From assembly GCA_022457065.1 (NCBI GenBank), contig JAJGBQ010000002.1:4092001-4156000 (forward strand): a stretch of 64,000 nt of DNA, given 5' to 3'. The notes beneath the pieces were generated by a model. It was given only the letters and a program-made list of their open reading frames with translations. It searched no databases and was not told where the DNA came from. The stretch is from Curvularia sp. ZM96. Taxonomy: Eukaryota > Ascomycota > Dothideomycetes > Pleosporales > Pleosporaceae. Below are positions 47,524-58,069 of this stretch, piece after piece. Each line of letters starts with the position of its first letter. Positions within the stretch are counted from its first letter, which is position 1. Both the position numbers and the translations under genes were made by a program.

Positions 47524-47732
47524 TGTGGGAAACGGATTCGATGGGAGAACGCAATTGTTTGTTAGAAGGGACGACGTTTACTTTGCTTCGTTCGGTCCTA
47601 CTGACGTCTACATCGGTAATGCCGAGGTCCGTGCCGGTAAGCAACCGCGTGCATCTAACGTGATGCCTCTCACCGTCTTGCGGAGACCTTTCATCCCATC
47701 GTGGTTCTCGTGTTGTATTTCATCGAAACATC
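47524..47732. promoter_or_regulatory. Divergent promoter region, CIA30-domain gene / DUF202 gene
   Basis: Only 209 bp separate two outward-facing start codons, so the two genes share a short promoter region. Confidence 0.5.
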
Positions 47733-48427
47733 ATGGATTTTAGAAGTTTGGAGCGCATGGACGCGACAGATGAGTCCATCTTACGCGAGCCTTACCGACC
47801 GTTCTGGAATATCTTTGGAAGTAAACCCATCTTGATCAAGCAGTATTTCATCCCCGCTTTCATCCATCTTGTCGCGATTTCCTGACTCGCGTCGCAGGAG
47901 CAATGACTATGACCGAACGGCTTTTAGAGAACCACCATGGCTAGGTGGTGTATTGCTGTTTGATAATGTTACCTCGGACGCGCGCGATCATGCTGCAAAC
48001 GAGAGAAGTGAGTTTCCCGACCTGTACGTTAAAGATAGGATGCGATAGTTAACGACGCGGTAGCATTTCTCTCGTGGCTCAAACTAAGCGTGTACATGGC
48101 TATCGTGTCGGTAGCCATAGTGCTGTCTTTCCATCTCAAGTTACAACCAACACCGCTCGGTAACCAAACAAGCACTTTCTCATCGATCCCCTGCTAACTC
48201 TTTCTGCAGAGCTGCGCTTTGCATTGCCGTTGGGGATCATCTTCTGGCTCTTGTCCTTGGCATGTATGGCTGCGGGCTTGGCCAATTACATCAACACTGT
48301 CTCACGGTACAGTCGGCGGCGAGCCCTAGTCCAAACTGGGTGGAAGACGCAGGTTGTGTTCACTGTGGTATCGTGCGCTATCGTCGGCACATGTGTATTA
48401 TTTCTCTCTACAAATGCAGAGAAGTAA
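47733..48427 (+). CDS. DUF202 (YidH-like) small membrane protein
   Basis: I predict 177 aa in four exons: 47733-47842, 47898-48007, 48064-48159 and 48210-48427. The first intron (GTATTT...CTGAC...GCAG) is the solution that keeps phase with the downstream frame and has a proper branch site. The N-terminal 75 residues are soluble. The DUF202 signature follows, VTSDARDHAANERTFLSWLKLS, leading into the first of three membrane helices. The others are LGIIFWLLSLACMAAGLANYI and VVFTVVSCAIVGTCVLFL. DUF202 is also the fold of the Vtc1 subunit of the vacuolar polyphosphate polymerase complex. This protein is not Vtc1 itself, because of its longer N-terminus, and its role is unknown. It is convergent with RFA2, leaving 152 bp. 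Confidence 0.8.
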
Positions 48428-48579
48428 GGATTTTTCGACCTCCTTGCACGACATGTAAATGTTAACTTTCAATACAGGCCATAAAGTATCGTTATACGTG
48501 GTCATGATTCTTCCCAAACCGCCCTTGACGGAATGCTGCTGCCTTGCTCATCTCAATTCACTGCAGCCCTATATCTCAT

Positions 48580-49510
48580 TTATTCTATATCGAGAACGGC
48601 CCAGGTCTGATCGTCAATCGTCGTGTAGATCAGGCCGTTCGACAACAGGTCATCACCCGCCTTTGCTACGTCTGCAACGTCCATCTTGAGCTTGCTAGCA
48701 ATTTCAAACTGATTCACACCTTCGTTCGACTGTCCTGTTTCTCTCAAGAACTGGAAGACCTTCTTCGCAGTCTGATTCACCCCAGCGAGGTCAAAGGAGC
48801 CATGGTTGCCAACATCTGCCCCTTGCTGTTGATGTCCTCCTGCTCCGTTGGCCGTGGCACCACCCGCCTGACCAGGAGGACCGCGCGTGAAGTAGAGATG
48901 AACGGCGGTCGCTTCGAGCATATGGAAAGAAATTTCGTTCATGTCCTCAATTGGGCGGATGACGGTCGCTCCGACTGACTTCCGGTCGTTGAAGCTCTTC
49001 AGCTTGCCCCATGCTCGACAATATGCGCCTTCGATGAGCTTAGCCTTGGTAGGATTGTTCTGGTCTGCTGCTTCCGGATCAACCCATTGCTTGACTTCTA
49101 TGCTTCCAGTGCCGTCGTCGAGACGATATGTGGTGTTTGTAGTCTGGTTGGATATGTTGCGTATTTGGCCGACGAGTGTGAGCTGGCCGTGGAGTTAGTA
49201 CAATGCACCAAACGTCCAGCTATGGTCTTACCTGACTGATTACTGTGCCATCTATTTTGAAATTATCATTGCTGCCCGCTTCGCCCTGTGCATCTAGTAT
49301 CTGCTTGATCGTGACGGGGCGTAGTGAGTCCTGGGCAAAGTCTCGCCGGCCGCCGGGGCTTTGTGTGCTGCCGCCCTCTCCTGGTATGAAGCCGCCGCCG
49401 CCAGCACCGCCGCCAGCGCCATAGGACGTGTATGAAGTTTCGTAGTTGTTGTAATCTGGAGCAGTTAGCCTCGGGATTTGACTGATATTGAAAACGTGGT
49501 GCATACTCAT
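48580..49510 (-). CDS. RFA2: Replication protein A 32-kDa subunit (RPA2)
   Basis: I predict 276 aa in three exons: 49510-49507 (4 nt), 49455-49232 and 49182-48580. The first intron (A|GTATGC...GGCTAAC...CCAG) has an ideal branch site and yields MNYNNYETSYTSYGAGGG. Retaining it is also in frame and would give MSMHHVFNISQIPRL instead, so the N-terminus is not certain. The protein has a Gly/Ser-rich N-terminus, an OB fold with TIKQILDAQG, LTLVGQIRNIS, DGTGSIEVKQW and YCRAWGKLKSF, and a C-terminal winged helix (VFQFLRETGQSNEGVNQFEIA...DDLLSNGLIYTTIDDQTW). RPA binds single-stranded DNA in replication, repair and meiosis. It is divergent from DBP10 with a 244-bp gap. Confidence 0.92.
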
Positions 49511-49754
49511 CCTGCTGCCCGGACTCGAATGATGTCGTGTGGAACAAATCTGGAGATGGCAAAACGCGTCGGACGCGCCTGCCCTCATCGCGGGGCACGT
49601 GTACGCTACTCCGACAGACCCCTACATGCCGCCAAGATTTCAAGGGTCCGTGCCCGAAATTTTCCCAAGAGCAAGCCTTCGCGCGACTTCAAACGTCAGG
49701 TCAAGCAAACGCTCAACACCGTCGCCTCGCAATTCTACATTCGAGCAGCCGAAC
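49511..49754. promoter_or_regulatory. Short bidirectional promoter, RFA2 / DBP10
   Basis: Two conserved genes, a DNA-replication factor and a ribosome-assembly helicase, start 244 bp apart in opposite directions. A CACGTG palindrome lies at 49598-49603 and is a candidate bHLH-type site. The functional assignment is inference. Confidence 0.5.
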
Positions 49755-52536
49755 ATGGCTCCCCGCGCGAGCTCACCGGCGCTCTCCGAAAACGAATACG
49801 ACATCTTCGATGCTCTGGCCGGCGGCGATGACGTTCCACAAGAGACGGACCTGAACGCAGACCTTGGCTTGGATCTGGAAGTTGGTAATGACGATGGGTC
49901 CGACGACGAAGCCTTTATCGCAGCGAAGCAGGCCGCCTCAAATCGCAAAGCCTCAAATGTGGGCAAGTCGGTCAAAAAGGGCGGAGGCTTTCAGGCCATG
50001 GGTTTGAATGCGGCCCTACTGAAAGCCATTACGCAGAAGGGCTTCAAGGTCCCAACTCCGATTCAGCGCAAGGCAGTACCACTCATGCTTCAGGGTGAAG
50101 ATGTTGTGGGAATGGCTAGGACCGGTTCTGGAAAGACGGCAGCGTTTGTTATACCCATGATCCAGAAGCTCAAGGCGCATTCTGCAAAAGTGGGCGCGCG
50201 AGGAATTATCATGTCGCCGTCTCGCGAGCTTGCGCTGCAGACACTCAAGGTGGTCAAGGAGCTGGGCCGTGGCACCGATCTACGAACCATCTTGCTAGTT
50301 GGTGGTGACAGTCTTGAAGAACGTACGTTTAATTGTCGCTGAGACACTGTATTTCATACTAACAATCTCGCAGAATTCAGTGCCATGACCACAAACCCCG
50401 ACATTATTATTGCGACGCCAGGGCGTTTCCTGCATTTGAAGGTTGAGATGGGCCTCGACCTCTCTTCAGTCAAGTACATTGTCTTCGACGAAGCCGATCG
50501 ATTGTTCGAAATGGGATTTGCCGCGCAACTTTCAGAAATTCTGCATGCCCTACCCGCGTCGAGGCAGACACTCTTGTTCAGTGCCACGCTGCCAAAATCA
50601 CTCGTCGAATTTGCGCGGGCAGGCTTGCAAGAACCTAAGCTGATTCGCCTGGATGCGGAAAGCAAAATTTCTCCAGACCTCAAGAGTGCTTATTTCACCA
50701 TCAAGTCGGGTGATCGAGACGGAGCCTTGCTGTACCTCCTCGAGAATGTCATCAAGGTCCCCGTAGGTGAAACTGATGCCGCAAAGAAAGCCCGGGAAGA
50801 GAGGGAGAAGCCCACCAACAGCAAGAAACGGAAGCGCAGTGAGATTTTCGTCAAGGATGTCCCTGTCGATGAGTCTACAATCATTTTTGCCGCAACAAAG
50901 CACAGAGTTGAATATCTGGCCAACCTTCTTCGCAATCTCGGATATGCCATATCATACGGTAGGTAACATGGCTGCAACCTGTGTTGGATTATGCTAACTT
51001 TCTGAAGTGTACGGTAATCTCGATCAAACTGCTCGAAAAGAGCAGATCCAAGACTTCCGTACTGGCTTAAGTCGCATTCTTATTGTCACGGATGTTGCTG
51101 CGCGTGGTGTTGATATGCCTCACATCAACCATGTCATAAACTATGACTTCCCGTCACAACCCAAGATTTTTGTTCACCGAGTCGGACGAACGGCTCGTGC
51201 GGGTAGAAAGGGTTGGGCGTACAGCTTATGCAGACACGTCGATCTACCTTACCTGATTGACCTACAGCTCTTCCTCGGCAAACGTCTACTTTTAGGGCGG
51301 ATAAATAATAAGCCGAGCTATGCCGATGATTTCGTCGTTGGGAGTTTGTCACCATGGCAAGTGGAAAGCTGCGTCGAGCAAGTCAACAGACAACTCAGCG
51401 AGGACGAAGATCTGGCCCTTTTGCTAAGTGTAGCTGAAAAAGGTGAACGGCAATATCAACGCACCCGCAACCAAGCAAGTGCACAAAGCGTGGTGCGAGC
51501 CAAAGAACTAGCAGCGTCGCCCAACTTTGCCGAAACACATATGTTGTTTAGCAATGATGCCTTCACTGCCCAGAGAGAGAAAGAAGACATGCTCGCCAGG
51601 ATTCAGTCATTCAGGCCAGCAGAAACTGTGTTTGAAATTGGAAAACGCGGAATACACAGTGAAACCGCTGAGATTATGCGGAAGAGACGAGAACAGGTTG
51701 AGCGCCAAAAGGCCAAACAGGCGGCCAACAAGATGGCCGAAGACGATCCTGACACGATTCAGACAGGGTCAGGAGAAGCAAATGAGGATGACACCTCCTC
51801 GGAAGATGAAGCAGAGGTTGCAGAGGGAGTTTATGATTCCGACTCTGACGAGCTCGAAGTGTCTGTGTCACAACCAACATCGAAAAAGTTCAAGAAAGAC
51901 AATTGGAGGAACGACGACTTCTTCATGTCGTACACTCCCAAGGAAAATCTGGCAGAGGAGAAGGCGTACGGGGTCAGCAGTGGAGATGCTGGCAACACTA
52001 ACTTTGTCTCAGCAGCACGGGCGGCAGAAATGTCACTTGTCAACGACGAAATCCAGGGTTTCGCGGATGCGGTCAAGTCCAAGATGCGGTGGGACAAAAA
52101 ATCCAAGAAATATGTTAATCGCACCAATGACGACGACGGCTCCAAGGGAGCTAAGATGATCCGCGGAGAGAGCGGACAAAAGATTGCGGCGAGTTTCCGC
52201 AGTGGTCGTTTCGACGACTGGCGCAAGGCCAACAAGGTCAAGATGCCGAGAGTGGGCGAGATGGAAGGCCCCAACCGCTCTGCAGCATCCTTCAACAACG
52301 CGCCTCGCTACAAGCACAAATCGGAAAAGGCACCGAAACAGGCTGATCGGTATCGCGACGACTATCATGTCCAGAAGAAGCGTGTGGCTGAAGCAAAGGA
52401 GAAGCGCATTGGTGCCTTCAAGGATGGTAATGGCAAGAACGAGCTTCGAGATGTGGATGCGGTGCGAAAGAACCGCAAGATCCAGGAAAATCGCCGAGCC
52501 AAGAACGCGCGCCCCTCGAAAAAGCGGAAGCATTGA
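49755..52536 (+). CDS. DBP10: DEAD-box RNA helicase DBP10, 60S ribosome biogenesis
   Basis: I predict 893 aa in three exons: 49755-50322, 50374-50958 and 51008-52536. Helicase motifs in order are Q-motif GFKVPTPIQRKAVP, motif I ARTGSGKT, Ia PSRELA, Ib TPGR, II DEAD, III SAT, then in the second RecA domain IIFAATKHRVEYL, VTDVAARGVD and HRVGRTAR. After the core come a Dbp10-type C-terminal region (FRPAETVFEIGKRG...RRKREQ-like), acidic patches and a strongly basic tail ending RAKNARPSKKRKH, consistent with nucleolar localisation. An insertion rich in K/E between motifs III and IV (KKAREEREKPTNSKKRKR) is usual in the family. It acts on pre-60S particles. Its length is close to that of yeast Dbp10 (about 995 aa). 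Confidence 0.93.
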
Positions 52537-55500
52537 GTCGGTTGTTGAATCAATACACGGGCCCTATGCTCAGCAGCATGAATCGACAATGAATCTTGTG
52601 TGTGTGGGTGTTTAACATGGCACGTGTTGCCGACATGTCTGTGTAACTGTGGTCGCGGGCCGAGGTGCAAACCGTCCGACGTGATTAGTCGGCATCTGTG
52701 GCGACGTAAAAAAACAAAGAAACTGCCATGCACAATCGGTCAGCGTCTGTAATTGTGCGAAGAAGGGCCGTTATGATGTGCATGATCAGGCCATTGTGCT
52801 TTTTTTGCAATGTTGGGCGTTGCTTTTGCTGTGCCACATGGGCGCGGATTGGCGAAAGTTAATCGGATACTGGAACAGAGCCTTGGGCGAGCATCATGTC
52901 CCACCTCGGCCAGCGTGCATATTGACTCGATAGTGGCTTTTTTATTTTGCGCACATCACAGTGGTCGACGAGAAATGAAGGTTTCAAAAACAATGGTGGC
53001 CCGGCGTGGAAGCGGCCAGGTCCCCCGCTGGTACTTTTGTGTTTTGGCGCTCGACTTGTAGTAACTTTATGGGGTGCTGTAGTGTCTGTGTACACCTACA
53101 TACAATACATTGTTACATACTGCTAACCTGGAGCAATGCAAGCGTCGGGTAAGCCATGCGCGCCTAAGGGTGCGCCGGATCGGGTGAAGGCGTACATACT
53201 CACCTCATTAAGGTCCGAAGCAAGGATATGGACAGGGGCGGGCGTCGGATACAGCTGATGCAGGCACGTCATTCCCTCTCCCATCGAGGAGATTTCTTCG
53301 AGCCGACATATTCCTTTCTCCACCCCACCTAATGCCAGCCTGCACACCATCATTCCCTATTTTGCGCCAACGCCGCCAGGCCTCAACAGCCGGCGAATCC
53401 TCCTGCACGCGTGCAGTTGCGGCTCACCCGACGTCCTTCCAGAAGCCGCCACAGTTGTTTTTTTCTTTGCCCTTGTTAGTCGCAAGCGAGTGTACCATGC
53501 TATTCTACGGTCGGCTGACTGCACTGCCTTCTGAGGGTGGCCTGAGTGAAAGAGGGACATGTAGCTGGCCCTACACGCACAGTAAGGTTTCCAACTCGGG
53601 GTCGCCCAAACATGTACGAAACACTACTTTTCAACGGCTTTTTGATATTCAACATGCCCTACGTTATCAGCGGACCGATTGCACTGTAATGCGCTCAAAG
53701 AATTGGAATGAAAATCACCGGCCTAGATCAGACTTCGGTGCGCGCGCGATCACTCCAACGGCTGCGGCGTGGTGCTCTCGGGGCGGCGCAGTCTAGACTG
53801 TGGCTCTGGCCGGGTAGATGCAAGCGGCGTCACAATCCACATCTCGGTAAACGGCTGCTGCTCAGGTGTTGATATAGCATATTACCGGGCGGAAATTTCT
53901 CGCTCCGTAGCGGGCCTGACGAGTCGACTCGGATGGGGGTCAGCAGCGGATGCCTGCAGGGTTTGCCTGTCATAGTACACATTGCGCGGCGTGCTGCAGG
54001 GCGCCTTGGGGGTCGAGAGGAGGGGAGAGGAGGGGAGAGGCCCGTCCATGAGCCTCATTGTGTCGTGCGCGCACCCCCATACATACACGTCCGTCAAAGG
54101 CTTCAGGTGTTTACTACGAGAGCAGAGCTCACAAACATGTCGAGGCGGCACGGTCAGCATTGGACCTCCTCGGCCCGCACCCAGTCGCAAATCGAGAATG
54201 GGTCCCTAGCACAAGCAACAAGGGAGAGCGAGCCTGCAAGGACCCCCAGGAGCAACGGACAGGATGGCGAGGGCCCCTGGTAGAGACTACTTTGGCACAA
54301 CGTGTCCTGAGCACCGGTTCGTAGATCCCGCCCGCAAGTCTGTCGTAATATTCGGGTCGTGGCCATGCGGCTGACTCGGGCGACTCGCCGTGTGGAACCA
54401 GTTACGAACACGAGATCTATGATACGGTGACAGGACCGACAGAGCGCCGTATTTTCCTCGACAGCCAGATTTTTCGCACGTGCCGGGATATGTCGACAAG
54501 TATAGATATATCTTTCCAACAGCAACTACAGCACAAATGCGGCGGTAGGGCCCGCCATTGCAGGATAGCAATCCCAAGATCCTGGGCAGGCCGTTATGCG
54601 GATGCCGTAGCTCCGGCGAATGGTACTCAGAGGTGAAAGCAATCTATATAGGCGATATAGGGACCTGCTCCTAACGACACCATATCCGCTATCTAAGATT
54701 ATTTTTGGATCACAGTCATCATCCTTGAGCCAGGCTAAATGGCCGGCCTGGCATTCAAGGGTCACTGCGTTGGTGTCCTCGGCTGAGTGTATATTTTCCG
54801 TGGTGGGGGGCACCAATCACACATAAGCCCGTCGGACATTGCCAGGTTTTTTTCTGTCCCCAACTCGAGCTTGTGAGCTCTCTCGGCCGTAAAAAAAAGT
54901 CAAAATAATGGTGCGATCCCCCCCTGCGAGGGAGGGGAGAAACGCTCCTGCAGAACTGAGTCATACTCCCTGCGTTTGGGATCTCGGCTCATGCCGTCAA
55001 AAGAGCAGGGTAAAGATGTGCAGAGGGATGTCTCCAGACGAAGGCGAGGGCGCTGGAGCTTGCGGCTCGCTTGACCCAACACTTGTGCCCTCATCCCCTA
55101 CCGCTGCAGGTCGTGTTGGGGGGGCGAGCCAGGGCAATCCCATATTTGTCACGGCGATGGGATGCTGTACATGGCTCTCGCTCGCTCCTGGATAAGCTCT
55201 TCCAGAGCTAGTGCCCATGGTATACAATCCTAGACACGGCACCGATCTCCACGGCTCTCGGCTCAGCTAACCGCCGCTCCGTGTGTCGAGTTCGAGTACC
55301 ACGGGTCAGCAAGGCTATCCACTTGTGGGCTGCAGCGCGGAATGTTTGCCCTGCCGCAGTCGCCGTTCTACCTTCTGAATGCGTAGGTTTGGTCGGCAAG
55401 CGAGGTGGCCGCTAATGCCGATGTTGCCACTCGAAGCTCCCATTGCCTTTATCTGGTCTGTATGGCAATTGGCAGCATCCAAGCGAGGCAGCTTTTTGGT

Positions 55501-58069
55501 CCCAAGGGCGAGGGCTGTCACATGCCTCGGACGACCTTCACTGTAATGTACGCCGTCCCGTCTAGAGCGTCGGCCCCGCATCGTCAATGCTGCTGCTGCT
55601 GCGCACACGCCAATAAGACCAGCCATGCTGCTCGTAATGCCCTCTGTCCTGGCTCGGGCAGTTTGCAGGCAGATCGTCGACCGGGCGCCAGCTTTCGATC
55701 GATTCACCCACCGGAGTTTTTTATGTGCCCAGTGCCATACTAATGCATCAGGATGCCTATAATGGAACGTATGATATGCCTGTACCGCACTTTGACCACG
55801 GCACCATGTTTTCGCTTCGCAAACAGCGCTGGACGCCACCTCTAGCGTAGGATCCTGGGGCGGCTGGGACTGAAGACTGTCCAGTGTTGGATTTTTGGCA
55901 GGGTCGCATACGAGGATCGTCTAGAGGGCAAATGAGTCCGTTGTTTGACTTCTTATGCACCCATTGCTGGGCAACCGCACAAAGGAAATCCGTGTGTAAG
56001 CGACTCTAGATGCATGCTCAGCTGTAAAGAAGCTTCGCTAGCAATGACTACGGGGAGAATGTGTCGTCGGATGCAACTTACCGTCACTCGCGCATGCTAT
56101 CCCCCGAGCACACTGCATCTGCCAGATCCATTACCCGCACCATATAAGCTTACAGCGCCGGCGCCATGCAGCTAGGTAGACATAGCGTGTCGCATGACAA
56201 AGCTACACGCCCCACAGATGCGACGAATGTTCAGACTTGCGGCAGGAAGCACGTCTCTATGGGTTGAGAAGCTAATGACGGATTGCTTTTGCGGGCAAGT
56301 CGGACCTCACGCGATGCAACGACGGGGATTTCCACTCTCCTACATGCTATTTACATAATGCACACATACGCACGCGCACACGCACACGCACATACACACA
56401 AACAAAGGGCGCCGCCCTGCCCAGACATACCCGCACGGAGGCGTCGATCCCAGCAGTGACCGCGTTTCCAGCGTGTATGGGCAAAGATAGAGTTGGCGCC
56501 AGGCATGTGCGTCATCAGAACAGCGTGGTGATGGCTGTCGCGACATCACCGCTAGGGACCCTGAGCAAGCTTTCCCCGGCAATCAATGCACAAGCAGCCG
56601 CTGCGAGGCGAGGACTTCCGCTGCGACCGTCGGTCGGTGCGAAGAGACGAGCGAGGTGATCGGGGCGGTGGTTGGTCTGAAGGGGTCCTGACGCGCGACT
56701 GACAGTGACAAGCGTCGTGGTGGCAGTAGTGCACCAGAGCCGCGGGCCTGTCACTGAGAGCCACAATTGTATGGCTTTTCTCTCGCAATGCTAACCTCAA
56801 GGCTCCTGAGACCCCGTGATCGTTTGATTCAAATGACTTGCATTCTTTGCCGTCCCTGGTCCTCTATCTGGGCTGCACGTTTTCGAGCCTCCGTGTTTGC
56901 CTAAACGAGCAACAAAGGCAATTACTGGGTCGCACATAAGCGCACGCCGCGCACCAGGGGGTGAGTCCCCCGACCTGTGCCATGCTGCAACTGAAAGTTT
57001 GCCTGGGTGGCCGCAAAACAATGGTGCAATAGCCTGTAGAGAAGCGCGAGCCATATCCCGTTAGCACACCCCGGTTCTAAGACGGTGCGGAAAGCAGGGG
57101 GGCTGTCAAGCGGCCTCTGACAAGGCTCCCCAATCCGCTCTGCCCATGCACACACTACCAACTAATGGACGTGCATAGGTGCTTCCGCGGGTGCATCGAC
57201 CGTCTGGGAAACCCAGCCTAGCAAAAATGTCGAAGAACCATCAGCCGAACGAGGGAAGCATGTCGTCGTCCCCGAGACGCATCCTCCCCCTGCTCCCGTT
57301 GCCCGGAACTCAACGCGGCCCCCGTCTCTTGGGAGGCCCCTCATGCACGACTTGACAGGGATTGAGCAGAGATCTGTGAGCAAGAATTCCCCATAACTGA
57401 TTGTGGTTATTACTGGGGATTTTCCGCCGAGGGGGCAGACGTCTGTCTTGCCTGTTTTACGATTCGCCATCCCGGAGGGCCCATTGGCTCCACTCTGTCA
57501 GTCCATACTATCGCCTCCCCTCTCCTCCTCTTCATCCCATCACCCTGCAGCTCCAGTCGAGGCAACCCCCATCACTGGCCTGCCGTCTTCTGCTTTATTA
57601 CGACAGTCTAGTTCAGAGACTCTGCCACTATTCGGACCTACTTGACCCTGATACCAACAAAGAGTAATTGTAAGAACCTGTTCCTCCTTCGCAACTCCAA
57701 GCCTTGCTCTCTTTTCCCGCCTGGCTTACGGCATGCCGTCATTTCGGCATTGAGGGCCGTACAGGGTGTACCTGGTCGTACACTCGCCAGCTGTTTCTCC
57801 TTGGGAAACGGCCTATCCTTCATCATGACCTTGACTTCCTCTTTTAGTTTGTGCGTTGACTGATCTCTAGCTTCCACAAGGGCTGGCTTCAATTGCTTGA
57901 ATATTGTTCTCTTGCTCTGCTGCATTTCTATTCGCAAGACTGACGCGCGGTCTGCAAGTCTGCGCGTTCTTCTAGCTCCGCTGTATCTCCACACACACTC
58001 TCACACCACACCAACACAGCTTTGTGCTCCCGCTGCTGACGCAGCGTTTGAGCGCATAGTTGCCAAACT
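52537..58069. other. 5.5-kb intergenic region upstream of the Zn2Cys6 gene
   Basis: No coding frame longer than about 170 codons exists, and none resembles a family. Short sequence features include a purine repeat of GAGAGGAGGG type (about 54014-54040) and a CA/CG-rich dinucleotide tract (56361-56401). From about 57480 to 57600 the plus strand is C/T-rich with CCATTGG (an inverted CCAAT) at its start, suggesting the promoter and leader of the Zn2Cys6 gene. The rest is unexplained. Confidence 0.5.
56361..56401. repeat. Imperfect CA/CG dinucleotide microsatellite
   Basis: Alternating CACACA, CGCACA and CATACA units cover about 40 bases. It can adopt Z-DNA and is expected to be length-variable. 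Confidence 0.7.

Noticed and set aside
47821..47930. Alternative first intron of the DUF202 gene (110 bp, donor 47821)
   Set aside because: It is formally in phase only with the AG at 47928-47929, and it discards the protein-like SNDYDRTAFRE; the 55-bp intron at 47843-47897 has a better branch site.
56361..56401. CRISPR-like or regulatory repeat array
   Set aside because: It is a plain CA/CG dinucleotide microsatellite, with no spacers, in a eukaryotic genome.
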